Shown: piece by piece, positions 1 to 8,235 of the stretch
Position numbering within the stretch: the stretch's first letter is position 1
How the letters are laid out: each line of letters starts with the position of its first letter
Assembly: GCA_963665045.2 (NCBI GenBank)
Contig: CAXXJQ010000008.1
Location: 71,280-135,279, forward strand
Origin: JAFGRU01 sp016934985
GTDB taxonomy: Bacteria; Desulfobacterota; Desulfuromonadia; Desulfuromonadales; JAAYDE01
Length of the DNA stretch: 64,000 nt
Reading direction: 5' to 3'
Program-made: the position numbers and the translations under genes
The notes under the pieces: model-generated
What the model saw: only the letters and a program-made list of their open reading frames with translations
What the model was told of the DNA's origin: nothing
Database searches by the model: none

Positions 1-700
1 CTCTGGCTATCTCACCGGTCAGCGGGTCGAATTCGATTTGTCTCAGGGTTACCCGGCGGTGGCCGATCAAACTGTTGCGGTATTCGAAATCACCCAGATT
101 ATTAAGATAAACGGCTGCTTCACGGGCCTGGCTGCCGTCGGGATATAAACGGAGATAATCTTTCCATGCGCGGATCTCTTCGGGGGCTCGTTTCAGCTTT
201 TGCATGGCCAGGGCACGATTGAAGCGGGCCTCCACAAGGTCGGGCTTGATCAGCAAAGCCTGGGTATAGGCTTCCTGGGCCTTTAGATAGCGTTTGGCTT
301 CCAGAAGGTTGTGGCCAAGATAGGTCCAGGCACGGTAGTTCCTGTCGTCCAGTTCAAGGGCCTTTTCGTAGCTTTTGCGCTCCGAGTCGGGCTGCCTGTT
401 TTGAGAGTAGGCCACCCCCAGCCAGAAATGGTAGTCTGAGTTGGCCGGATCCAGCAGGGCCGCACTTTCCAGATATGGAATGGCCTTCCGGGGTTGGTCC
501 TGTCCCAGGTGAAAACGACCAAGGTAGTAGTTTACATGGGGATTTTCAGGGTTTTTGCGGAAATCCTCCTGCAGAGACACAATCCCGGCCTCGTATTTCT
601 CAGCCGCAAGATAGTAGGAGCCGGTAACCGCCGGGCTCAAGGCACAGCCGCCAACAAGAAACAGCAGGCCTGCCAAAAGAGGCCATCTTTTTTCAACCAT
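1..700 (-). CDS. TPR-repeat lipoprotein, 3' end beyond the left edge
   Basis: An open frame runs on the minus strand from an ATG at 700 to the left edge without a stop, giving about 233 residues. The N-terminus has a basic start, a hydrophobic stretch and a lipobox ending LVGGC, so it is probably an outer-membrane or periplasmic lipoprotein. Several tetratricopeptide-like helical repeats follow, for example around NPENPHVNYYLGRFHLGQ and KALELDDRNYRAWTYLG, with the usual W/Y/G/A/P spacing. TPR proteins act as scaffolds; the partner cannot be read from the sequence. An in-frame ATG lies at 709, but the AGGA positioned 5' of 700 favours the inner start. Codon use and the TPR pattern make this a real gene. 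The last visible residues (RVTLRQIEFDPLTGEIARE) lie outside the TPRs and suggest another domain follows. Confidence 0.85.
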   Translation of the reverse strand, partial: MVEKRWPLLAGLLFLVGGCALSPAVTGSYYLAAEKYEAGIVSLQEDFRKNPENPHVNYYLGRFHLGQDQPRKAIPYLESAALLDPANSDYHFWLGVAYSQNRQPDSERKSYEKALELDDRNYRAWTYLGHNLLEAKRYLKAQEAYTQALLIKPDLVEARFNRALAMQKLKRAPEEIRAWKDYLRLYPDGSQAREAAVYLNNLGDFEYRNSLIGHRRVTLRQIEFDPLTGEIAR

Positions 701-888
701 TTGAGCCATCCTGAATGAAAGCGACCACAGTCAAAAATTGCACGATTTTTTAATTCTATATGCTTTGTTCCTGGTTCGCAATTTAAACAATGATAATTAT
801 TCTCCCCAGGGGCCTTTTGCCTCCAGGAAATGGGTGATCCAGGACTCTTTCCCATATGGTTGACAGTTGCCATAATTGCAACGGTAAT

Positions 889-922
889 GAAAAAGGGCCC
901 GGGTTTGCGACCCAGGCCCTTT
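889..922 (-). terminator. Rho-independent terminator after gcvPB
   Basis: An AAAGGGCC...GGCCCTTT hairpin with an inner GGGT/ACCC pairing lies just 3' of the gcvPB stop on the minus strand and is followed by a T-run in that direction. It probably closes the one-carbon/glycine cleavage operon. Confidence 0.8.
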
Positions 923-953
923 GGTCATTGACCCGATGGATTTTTCGACGGCA

Positions 954-2423
954 TCAATTTTTCTTTTCTTCTTTAACCCATCTTAGCTTTGGCTTGCGGG
1001 CGGCCAGGGCTTCGTCCATGCGGCGGGTGCGGGTTTTGACCGGCGCCATTTTGAGGAGTGCCGGGTTTTCCTCAGACTCTTTTGCAATTTGGATCATAGC
1101 GTCGCAGAACTCGTCGATGCTTTCCCGTGTTTCGGTTTCAGTCGGCTCAATCATGATGGCACCCTTGACGACCAGCGGGAAGTAAACCGTTGGTGGGTGA
1201 AAACCGTAGTCGATCAGGCGTTTGGCGGCATCCATGGTGTGGCAGCCGCCTTTCAGGTTTTGTTCGGAAAAGACAACTTCGTGCAGGGAGCGCTGTTTAT
1301 AGGGCAGGTGGTAGTGAGGTTCCAACCGGGCTCGGATATAGTTGGCATTGAGCACGGCCATCTCGCTGGTACGGCGCAGGCCATCGGCTCCGAGCATCCG
1401 AATGTAGGTATAGGCCCGCACCAGGATGCCAAAGTTGCCGTGAAAAGCACGCAGACGGCCGATAGCATCGGGGCGGTTAACATCCCAGGCGTAATGATCT
1501 TTTTTAAGCTGGATGCGGGGATGGGGCAGGAAAGGCTCAAGTTCCTTAGTCACTCCCACCGGACCGGCTCCAGGTCCACCGCCGCCGTGCGGAGTGGAAA
1601 AGGTTTTGTGGAGATTGAAATGCATGACATCGATGCCGAGGTCCGCCGGTTTACATACCCCTAAAAGAGCGTTCATATTGGCGCCGTCGCAGTAGACAAG
1701 CCCGCCCTTGGCGTGTACCGCCGCGCAGATTTCGACGATTTCTTTTTCAAAGAGCCCAAGGGTGTTGGGGTTGGTAATCATCAGCGCCGCCACTTCATCA
1801 TCCATATGGGCGGCGACTTCTTCGGCCGCCAGATAGCCGTCGGAGGAAATGGATACGACTTCGTAGCCGCAGAGAACGGCCGAGGCCGGGTTGGTGCCGT
1901 GGGCGGTGTCCGGGATCAGAACCTTGCGGCGCGGGTTGCCCTGCTTTTCATGAAACGCGCGAATGACCATCATGCCCGTCAGTTCGCCATGGGCTCCTGC
2001 GGCGGGGTGGACAGTGATCGCCGGGAAACCGGAAATCTCGCCGAGCATCTGTTCGAGCTTATAGATAATTTCCATGGCCCCCTGGGAGAGAGCTGCGGGG
2101 GTGTAGGGATGAATAAGGGCCAGGCCGGCTTTTTGGGCCGCCGTTTCATTGACCTTGGGATTGTATTTCATGGTGCAGCTGCCCAAGGGGTAGAAGCCGG
2201 AGTCAACGCCATAGTTCCAGGATGACAGGCGCGTAAAATGGCGCACTACCTCGACTTCGGAAACCTCGGGCAGGCCGTCCATTTCATTACGGGTAAGTTC
2301 CCCGGGAAGGGAGGCCTCGGGCACGTCGAGTTCAGGAAGGCTGAAGCCCCGCCGTCCTGTGCGGGAATGCTCGAAGATCAGTTTTTCATTAAGGGCGAGG
2401 CCACGAGTGCCGATTTCATTCAT
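954..2423 (-). CDS. gcvPB: Glycine dehydrogenase (decarboxylating) subunit 2
   Basis: This is the C-terminal half of the split P-protein of the glycine cleavage system. With GcvPA it decarboxylates glycine on PLP and passes the aminomethyl group to lipoyl-GcvH. The 489-residue length is normal for the two-subunit form. Visible signatures are GSCTMKYNPK near residue 81 and the PLP-lysine segment NLHKTFSTPHGGGGPG, with Lys273 as the likely Schiff-base residue. The start is supported by AGGAGAT upstream. It is the last gene of the gcvT-gcvH-gcvPA-gcvPB run, 97 bp after gcvPA with a MITE-like repeat between them, and a strong terminator follows. Confidence 0.97.
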   Translation of the reverse strand: MNEIGTRGLALNEKLIFEHSRTGRRGFSLPELDVPEASLPGELTRNEMDGLPEVSEVEVVRHFTRLSSWNYGVDSGFYPLGSCTMKYNPKVNETAAQKAGLALIHPYTPAALSQGAMEIIYKLEQMLGEISGFPAITVHPAAGAHGELTGMMVIRAFHEKQGNPRRKVLIPDTAHGTNPASAVLCGYEVVSISSDGYLAAEEVAAHMDDEVAALMITNPNTLGLFEKEIVEICAAVHAKGGLVYCDGANMNALLGVCKPADLGIDVMHFNLHKTFSTPHGGGGPGAGPVGVTKELEPFLPHPRIQLKKDHYAWDVNRPDAIGRLRAFHGNFGILVRAYTYIRMLGADGLRRTSEMAVLNANYIRARLEPHYHLPYKQRSLHEVVFSEQNLKGGCHTMDAAKRLIDYGFHPPTVYFPLVVKGAIMIEPTETETRESIDEFCDAMIQIAKESEENPALLKMAPVKTRTRRMDEALAARKPKLRWVKEEKKN

Positions 2424-2439
2424 AATGTATCTCCTGTCA

Positions 2440-2539
2440 GGAGCCTGTCGGGCTTGGGGGGATCGTAATGAGAAAATGGAAATCGAGAACCGATTTAGCC
2501 TTTTCGCAGCAGATTAATGCCTAAGTCCGACTGGTTCCC
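2440..2539. repeat. MITE-like dispersed repeat, copy M1
   Basis: About 100 bp bounded by imperfect inverted ends: GGAGCCTGTCGGGCTTGGG on the left and CCTAAGTCCGACTGGTTCCC on the right. The inside contains ACCGATTTAGCCTTTTCGC, shared with other copies in this window. It lies between gcvPA and gcvPB. Its right end supplies the stop codon and last residues of gcvPA. Confidence 0.75.
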
Positions 2540-3870
2540 AGAGTTTGGACCAGGATGTCAATGTCCTCACGGCTGTTTTGTTCTGTCACGCAGACCAGGA
2601 AATGGTTTTCCATTTCCGGATAAAAGGTCTGCAGCGGGATGCCGCCGAGAATGCCGTTACTTTCAAGGCGGGCCATTACCTGTTCGACGGGTTCTTTGGC
2701 TTCGATCACGAATTCATTGAATGTCGGGGCGGAAAACGGCAGAGTGAAGCCGTCAACGGCGGATATCTGTTGTTTGGCGTATTCGGCCTTGGAGTGGTTT
2801 TGGACGGCAACTGTGCGCAACCCATCCTTGCCGAGGAGCGAGAGGTAGACCGTGGCCCGAAGGGCACAGAGGCCGTGGTTGGAGCAGATGTTGGAGGTCG
2901 CTTTTTCCCGGCGGATGTGCTGTTCCCGGGTGCTCAGGGTGAGGACATAGCCGCGTTTTCCCTCCTGATCGACGGTTTCGCCGACGAGCCGGCCGGGGAT
3001 GGAGCGCACATCTTTCTGGCGCACGGCAAAGAAACCGGCATGGGGGCCGCCGAAAGCGGGAGGAATACCAAAACTCTGACCTTCGCCAATGACGATATCC
3101 GCCCCTAGCGCGCCCGGCGCTTTGATGAGGCCCAAAGATGCCGCCTCCTGAACGGCGACAACCAGTTTGGCGCCCTGATCATGAACCAGGGGCGCCAGGG
3201 GGGCGATATTTTCAATAACCCCGAAAAAATTGGGATAACCGAGAATTACCCCCGCCGTCTGATCGTCCAGGTGGGCCTGCAGATCCTCAAGAGAGGTCTC
3301 CCCGTTTTTATTAAAGGAAAGATCAATTAACTCCATTTCGAGAAAACGGCAGTAAGTGGCCAGGGTTTCCCTGTACTCCGGATGGAGAGCCCGCGACGTG
3401 AGGATTTTTTTGCGCCGCGTCAGGCGCGCCGCCATGAGAGCCGCTTCGGCGCAGGCGGATGCCCCGTCGTACATGGAGGCGTTGGCTGCTTCCATGCCGG
3501 TGATCTGACAGATAAGGGTCTGAAATTCAAAAATGGCCTGGAGAGTTCCCTGGCTGATTTCGCTCTGGTAAGGGGTATAAGCGGTGGCAAACTCACTGCG
3601 GGAGGTAAGGAAGTCAACAACCGCAGGAATAAAATGGTTGTAGGTTCCTCCGCCGAGAAAAGAGCGGTGGGTTTCAGGCGTTGCGTTGCGGTTGGCCAAA
3701 CGCTGAAGCTCCCTGAGTACCTCACTTTCGGAAAGTGGTGCCTCCAGTTTCAGGTCTTTTTTATTGCGAACCTCTGCGGGAATTTCTTTGAACAGGTCAT
3801 CGATGGAATTGGCGCCGATGACCTTGAGCATCTGGACAATATCATTGTCGGTATGGGGCGTAAAAGCCAT
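2521..3870 (-). CDS. gcvPA: Glycine dehydrogenase (decarboxylating) subunit 1
   Basis: This is the N-terminal half of the split glycine cleavage P-protein; it forms the heterotetrameric decarboxylase with GcvPB. The 449 residues match the usual length. Family features include RSFLGGGTYNHFIPAVV, the YTPYQSEISQGTLQ segment and the PPAFGGPHAGFFAVR region. CCAGGAGA precedes the ATG. The gene sits 76 bp after gcvH in the same direction. The stop codon and the C-terminal GTSRT are encoded inside the end of MITE-like repeat M1, so insertion of the repeat appears to have rewritten the extreme C-terminus; this is an inference from the overlap. Confidence 0.97.
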   Translation of the reverse strand: MAFTPHTDNDIVQMLKVIGANSIDDLFKEIPAEVRNKKDLKLEAPLSESEVLRELQRLANRNATPETHRSFLGGGTYNHFIPAVVDFLTSRSEFATAYTPYQSEISQGTLQAIFEFQTLICQITGMEAANASMYDGASACAEAALMAARLTRRKKILTSRALHPEYRETLATYCRFLEMELIDLSFNKNGETSLEDLQAHLDDQTAGVILGYPNFFGVIENIAPLAPLVHDQGAKLVVAVQEAASLGLIKAPGALGADIVIGEGQSFGIPPAFGGPHAGFFAVRQKDVRSIPGRLVGETVDQEGKRGYVLTLSTREQHIRREKATSNICSNHGLCALRATVYLSLLGKDGLRTVAVQNHSKAEYAKQQISAVDGFTLPFSAPTFNEFVIEAKEPVEQVMARLESNGILGGIPLQTFYPEMENHFLVCVTEQNSREDIDILVQTLGTSRT

Positions 3871-3946
3871 GGCTTCTCCTGGCCTGTTTTATTCATGAAG
3901 CTTTTTCAACAAAAGTGGCAGAAAAAGTTTTCGTGAATAATCCGGA

Positions 3947-4333
3947 CTAATCTTCGTTTTCGAGAAATTCCTGGTAGGCGTTGGCATCCATCAGGTCATC
4001 GAGGTCCGCGAGGTCCTCGACTTTTATTTTTACCATCCAACCGTCTTCGTAGGGGGAAGTGTTGATCACTTCAGGAGCGTCCGGAAGTTCTTCATTAATT
4101 TCCACAACCTGACCGGAAATCGGTGCGTATACATCGGAAACGGCCTTGACCGATTCCACTACACCGAAGGCTTTGCCGGCATCCACTTTGGCACCGACAT
4201 TGGGGAGTTCCACGAACACGATGTCCCCAAGGGATTCCTGGGCAAAGTCGGTAATGCCGACGGTAACGATATCGTCTTCGACCAAAACCCACTCGTGATC
4301 TTCTGTGAACTTCAATTCTTCCGGAATTTCCAT
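3947..4333 (-). CDS. gcvH: Glycine cleavage system H protein
   Basis: Lipoyl carrier that shuttles the aminomethyl group between the P and T proteins and is reoxidised by lipoamide dehydrogenase, which is not in this window. The 128 residues show the classic hammerhead-domain pattern. The lipoylated lysine is Lys63 within VVESVKAVSDVYAP. The start has an upstream AAGGAG. The gene lies between gcvT and gcvPA, so it should be co-transcribed with them. The C-terminus is acidic (FLENED), as is common in H proteins. Confidence 0.97.
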   Translation of the reverse strand: MEIPEELKFTEDHEWVLVEDDIVTVGITDFAQESLGDIVFVELPNVGAKVDAGKAFGVVESVKAVSDVYAPISGQVVEINEELPDAPEVINTSPYEDGWMVKIKVEDLADLDDLMDANAYQEFLENED

Positions 4334-4375
4334 GGAAAAACTCCTTTGTCATTAAAATATGAATTCAGAAAGTGA

Positions 4376-4480
4376 ACAAGGAGTCTCTCAGACTTGCAAT
4401 GATTCTAATGCGAAAAAGGTAAATCGACCCATATTTCACATTTTTTTCGTTACCATTTTCCAAGTCCGACAAACACCTGG
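4376..4480. repeat. MITE-like dispersed repeat, copy M4 (inverted orientation)
   Basis: The gcvT-gcvH gap contains the family core in the opposite orientation to M1 and M2: GCGAAAAAGGTAAATCG is identical to the reverse complement of copy M2. An end AAGTCCGACA lies on the right and AGGAGTCTCTCAGACTTG on the left. The copy is more degenerate than M1 or M2. Confidence 0.6.
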
Positions 4481-4524
4481 CGACCCTAAAAAATTTTTAC
4501 AATTGTCCGGTCTCCGCCCTGGCT

Positions 4525-5625
4525 TCAGGTTGCCGGTGGGTAGAAGGGCGGTTTGATTATCCGGGCAACACGTTTTTTATCACGTATGCCGATTTGAACC
4601 CCGTCACCGATGACTGCGGAATCCTTTTTGATGAGTGCCAGGGCGATGCCTTTTTTCAACGATGGAGACATGGTGCCACTGGTTACTTCGCCAATATGGT
4701 GTTCTTGAGAAAAAACCGGGTATCCCTGACGGGGAACTCCGGGTTCTTCCAGGATCAGGCAAGCCAGACGGCGGGGAACCCCGTTTTCTTTCTGACGCAC
4801 CAGAGCTTTCCGGCCGACAAAGTCAGGTTTTTGGAGTTTGGTTATCCAGGCCAGGCCGCCTTCCAGGGGTGAGATATCGGCGCTTATCTCATGGCCGTAA
4901 AGGGCGTATTTTTTTTCCAGGCGCAGGGTGTCGCGGCAGCCGAGTCCGGCGGGTACAAGGCCCTGCTTTTTACCTGTTTGCATCAGGGCGTCCCAAAGAT
5001 CCGCCGTTTTGGCCGTGGGGACGTAGAGCTCGAAGCCATCCTCGCCGGTGTAGCCGGTTCGAGAAATAATAGTCGGGATACCGGCGACCGGCCCTTCTTT
5101 AAAGTGGTAATAGGCGATTTCCTTATAGTTTTCTGACGTGAGGCCGGCCAGAATAGCGGCGGAAGAGGGGCCTTGAAGGGCGATCTGGCCGTAGTCCGGG
5201 CTGAGGTTGCGAAGCTCCACGTCCGCCAGGCCGCTCTCCTTGAGAATTTGAAGCATCCAGGCAAAATCTTTGTCAATATTGGAGGCATTGACGCAAAAAA
5301 GAAAGCGTTCCGGGCCAAAACGATAGAGGGTCATGTCATCAACAACACCGCCGTCGGGATAGCACATGGCCGTGTACTGAACCTGGCCGTCGCTGATGGC
5401 GGCGGCATCGTTGATGGTCAGAAGCTGGATATAGTCGAGGGCTTTCGGGCCGTCGACGGCGATTTCCCCCATGTGGGAAACGTCAAAAAGACCGGCTGTG
5501 CGGCGAACAGCCAAGTGCTCGTCAATGATGCCCTGATATTGAACCGGCATCTCCCAGCCGCCGAACTCGACCAATTTTGCGCCGAGAGCTCTGTGGATGC
5601 TGTTTAACGGCGTTTGTTTCAGCAT
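4525..5625 (-). CDS. gcvT: Aminomethyltransferase (glycine cleavage T protein)
   Basis: Transfers the methylene group from aminomethyl-lipoyl-GcvH to tetrahydrofolate, releasing ammonia and giving 5,10-methylene-THF. The 366 residues are full length. Recognisable segments are LGAKLVEFGGWEMPVQY, LFDVSHMGEI, the folate-binding ISRTGYTGEDGFELYVP and GCRDTLRLEKKYALYGHEI. The gene follows metF by 40 bp and precedes gcvH by 191 bp. Placement directly after metF, metV and folD links glycine cleavage to interconversion of C1-folates. Confidence 0.97.
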   Translation of the reverse strand: MLKQTPLNSIHRALGAKLVEFGGWEMPVQYQGIIDEHLAVRRTAGLFDVSHMGEIAVDGPKALDYIQLLTINDAAAISDGQVQYTAMCYPDGGVVDDMTLYRFGPERFLFCVNASNIDKDFAWMLQILKESGLADVELRNLSPDYGQIALQGPSSAAILAGLTSENYKEIAYYHFKEGPVAGIPTIISRTGYTGEDGFELYVPTAKTADLWDALMQTGKKQGLVPAGLGCRDTLRLEKKYALYGHEISADISPLEGGLAWITKLQKPDFVGRKALVRQKENGVPRRLACLILEEPGVPRQGYPVFSQEHHIGEVTSGTMSPSLKKGIALALIKKDSAVIGDGVQIGIRDKKRVARIIKPPFYPPAT

Positions 5626-5665
5626 GGCCCTCTCCTTTTAAAGTGCAAGTATTCACTATATTGAT

Positions 5666-6541
5666 TTACCACTCAATGTGGTTATTTTCAAGGATATCGG
5701 GGATACGTTTTTCCTGCCCCAGGGTCATGAGGTGGACGCCGCTGCACAGGCCGCGGATAGCATTCACCGTTTCACGGGCGATGGCGACGCCCTCTTCGCG
5801 GGGCCGGGATGCTTTTTCCAGGCGCTCGATCAGGTGCGCCGGGACGGTTACGCCGGGGATGTTGCGGTTCAGGAAATGGCACATGCCCGCACTTTTCAAC
5901 AACAGGACACCGGCAATGACAGGTACTCCAAGGGGTCTGGCGGCAGTCATGAAATTTTCCAGCTTTTTCAGGTTGAAGACCGCCTGGGTCTGAAAAAAAC
6001 GGGTGCCGGAACTGACTTTCTTCTGATACTTCTGGAACATCAGTTCAAAGGGGTCTGCTTCGGGAACGGCGGCCGCGCCGGGAAAGAAACGGGGCGGTTC
6101 GCCGGACAGGGGTTTGCCCGCCATATCATGTCCCTCAGTGAGCTTGGCAACGACCTGAAGGAGATGGATGGAGTCAAGATCGAAGACCGGACGGGTTTCG
6201 GGGTGGTCACCGAAACAGGGGTGGTCTCCGGACAGCAGGAGAAGGTTTTCAATGCCGAATTGCGCGGCGCCGAGAAGTTCCGATTGCAATGCCATGCGGT
6301 TGCGGTCGCGACAGGTGATCTGGAGAACCGGTTCGTAGCCTTCGCGAACCAGAAGGGCAGCCATGGCGACAGGGCTCATGCGCATGTTGGCCCCCTGGTT
6401 GTCGGTAACGTTGATGGCGGTGATGCCTTCCATACGGGAGACCGTATCGAAGATTTCCTCGACGCCGATCCCTTTCGGGGGGGCTATCTCGGCGGTTACC
6501 ACAAATTGACCGGAAGAGAGGCGGTCACTCAAACGGGACAT
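5666..6541 (-). CDS. metF: 5,10-methylenetetrahydrofolate reductase
   Basis: Flavoprotein TIM barrel that interconverts 5,10-methylene-THF and 5-methyl-THF. It is 291 residues, the usual prokaryotic length. Family features include FVVTAEIAPPKG at the N-terminus, VTDNQGANMRMSP and FGIENLLLLSGDHP in the flavin/folate region, and FFQTQAVFNLKKLENF. The gene lies 153 bp downstream of metV in the same direction; in anaerobes of this type MetF works as a complex with the zinc-binding MetV. No SAM riboswitch is visible upstream. A hairpin is present in the metV-metF gap but without a T-run. Confidence 0.95.
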   Translation of the reverse strand: MSRLSDRLSSGQFVVTAEIAPPKGIGVEEIFDTVSRMEGITAINVTDNQGANMRMSPVAMAALLVREGYEPVLQITCRDRNRMALQSELLGAAQFGIENLLLLSGDHPCFGDHPETRPVFDLDSIHLLQVVAKLTEGHDMAGKPLSGEPPRFFPGAAAVPEADPFELMFQKYQKKVSSGTRFFQTQAVFNLKKLENFMTAARPLGVPVIAGVLLLKSAGMCHFLNRNIPGVTVPAHLIERLEKASRPREEGVAIARETVNAIRGLCSGVHLMTLGQEKRIPDILENNHIEW

Positions 6542-6622
6542 GGCGGTTCATCTTTCCTGATAAGACAAAGGAATATGGAAAACAGGCATTTTATGAGTTT
6601 TGAAGTTTCTATACCCTACCAT

Positions 6623-6646
6623 GGAATGGGTGCCGCGAACCCATCC
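6623..6646 (-). other. Hairpin in the metV-metF gap
   Basis: On the minus strand GGATGGGT pairs with ACCCATTCC across a short loop, about 80 nt before the metF start. There is no following T-run, so it is not an obvious terminator. It could be an mRNA stability or processing hairpin. Confidence 0.35.
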
Positions 6647-6694
6647 GCAAACAGGTAAAAACCACACTAATGAGGCAAAAGAGCTGTTGGAAAA

Positions 6695-7339
6695 TCAGTC
6701 CGTGTCCAGGCTGTCGGGATGTTTTTTCTTGCGCCAGTCCTTGGGGGGGACGATGCGGGTAAAAACGTTTTTTCGGCCCTGCTGCTTCAAAGCTTCGTAA
6801 ATCAGGTGCCAGGCACAATCGAGGTCCCGGTCGGTTTCGCACTTGCCTTCTTCCATGCCGCCGCAGGGGCCGTTGAGCAGACCCTTGGGACAGAGGGTCG
6901 CCGGGCAGATGCCACCGGTCTCGTTGAGAATGCAGGTTCCGCACAGGGAGCATTTTTCTTCGAACTTGCCGATGCGCCGGGTATTGCCTAGAAACAGGGA
7001 ATCGAGAGCGCCGATGACGCGCTTGTTGGACTTGATGGCGACGGAGTGGACACCGGCGCCGCAGGCCAGAACCATAATTGCGTCGGCTTCTTCCACCTGC
7101 TGGCGCTGGCTGCGCAGATCACGGGCGGTGCGGTTGATGTTGCAGGGGCTGTCGATGACGATACTCCCGGTAACCGCCTTGCCGAGGGATGTCAGCCACT
7201 CCTCCATTTCAAAGACTTCTTCTTCGCCCCCTGATTTGCATTCCGTGGCGCAGGCCGAGCAGCCGATCAGAAAAAGACTGTTGACCCCGTCCAGCTGTTC
7301 GAAAAGTTCCTCGCGGGGTTTCTGTTTGCTGATAATCAC
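6695..7339 (-). CDS. metV: MetV-like zinc-binding methylene-THF reductase C-terminal protein
   Basis: This 214-residue protein matches the methylene-tetrahydrofolate reductase C-terminal domain family, a partner of MetF in acetogens and related anaerobes. Cysteine groups are visible at 27/30/34 (GCSACATECKSGG), 130/133/136 (CSLCGTC), and later at 145, 150 and 159 (GGICPATLCPKGLLNGPCGG), consistent with zinc or Fe-S binding. It lies 12 bp after folD and upstream of metF, giving a folD-metV-metF order. The inferred role is to couple the reductase to an electron donor other than NADH. The family is recognised; the exact electron partner is not visible here. Confidence 0.88.
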   Translation of the reverse strand: MIISKQKPREELFEQLDGVNSLFLIGCSACATECKSGGEEEVFEMEEWLTSLGKAVTGSIVIDSPCNINRTARDLRSQRQQVEEADAIMVLACGAGVHSVAIKSNKRVIGALDSLFLGNTRRIGKFEEKCSLCGTCILNETGGICPATLCPKGLLNGPCGGMEEGKCETDRDLDCAWHLIYEALKQQGRKNVFTRIVPPKDWRKKKHPDSLDTD

Positions 7340-7351
7340 GGCAGAAGGATC

Positions 7352-8212
7352 CTATCCTTTATTCATGCGTTGTTTGCAGCTTTCCACGGTATTGGCAAGG
7401 AGCATGGTGATAGTCATGGGGCCGACCCCGCCGGGAACCGGCGTGATGGCGCTGGCACGTTCAAGAGCGGCCTCGAATTCCACGTCTCCCACCAGTTTTT
7501 TCTCGCCGACCCTATTGATGCCAACGTCGATGACGACGGCCCCCGGTTTAATCCAGGCCCCTTTGATCATCTCAGCTTTGCCGACCGCGGCAATCACCAC
7601 GTCGGCCTGGCCGACTTTGGCCTGGAGATCGACGGTGCGCGAATGGCAGATGGTGACGGTGGCGTGTTTGGCGAGGCACATGAAAGCCACCGGTTTGCCG
7701 ACGATGTTGGAGCGGCCGACAACGACGACCTCCTTGCCTTTGAGGTCGATGCCGGTAACCTCCAGAAGTTTCATGATGCCATACGGTGTGCAGGGCTGGA
7801 ACAAGGGCTTGCCGATGACGAGCATGCCGAAATTGTAAGGATGAAAGCCGTCGACATCCTTATGCGGGGAGATGGCCTCGATGATCCTGTCACTGTTGAT
7901 ATGGCCGGGGAGAGGCAATTGAACGAGGATGCCGTCTATGCGTTCATCATGGTTGAGGTCTTCGACCAGTTTCAGAAGATCGGCTTGCGGAGTGTCCTCG
8001 GGAAGTTTGTGCTCCAGGGAAAAAATTCCGGCCGCCTGACAGGCCTTTTCCTTCATGCTGACATAGGTGCGGCTGGCCGGATCTTCTCCGACCAGGACCA
8101 CGGCGAGACCGGGCGTGTATCCTTTTTCTTTGAGGCCAGCGACCTCTTTAGCGATATCCTGGCGCAATTTTTGAGATATGGCTTTGCCGTCAATCAATTT
8201 GGACAATTTCAT
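7352..8212 (-). CDS. folD: Bifunctional methylene-THF dehydrogenase/methenyl-THF cyclohydrolase
   Basis: Interconverts methylene-, methenyl- and formyl-THF with NADP. From the ATG at 8212 it is 286 residues, the usual size. Signatures are ASRTYVSMKEKAC with the catalytic-type lysine, DGILVQLPLP, the NADP site VVVGRSNIVGKPVA, and the C-terminal TPVPGGVGPMTITMLL. A longer in-frame extension upstream of 8212 overlaps the end of the preceding gene and is not supported by family length. AAGGGAG sits very close to the ATG. It is flanked by the dehydrogenase at 8236 (23 bp gap) and metV (12 bp gap), so it is probably co-transcribed. Confidence 0.96.
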   Translation of the reverse strand: MKLSKLIDGKAISQKLRQDIAKEVAGLKEKGYTPGLAVVLVGEDPASRTYVSMKEKACQAAGIFSLEHKLPEDTPQADLLKLVEDLNHDERIDGILVQLPLPGHINSDRIIEAISPHKDVDGFHPYNFGMLVIGKPLFQPCTPYGIMKLLEVTGIDLKGKEVVVVGRSNIVGKPVAFMCLAKHATVTICHSRTVDLQAKVGQADVVIAAVGKAEMIKGAWIKPGAVVIDVGINRVGEKKLVGDVEFEAALERASAITPVPGGVGPMTITMLLANTVESCKQRMNKG

Positions 8213-8235
8213 TCTCCCTTCATCGGCCACCTGGG

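Noticed and set aside
1089..1664. 191-codon plus-strand frame opposite gcvPB
   Set aside because: Shadow frame; gcvPB is the obvious gene.
6542..6694. Riboswitch (SAM or glycine) before metF
   Set aside because: Only a simple hairpin is visible; no known aptamer core could be recognised.
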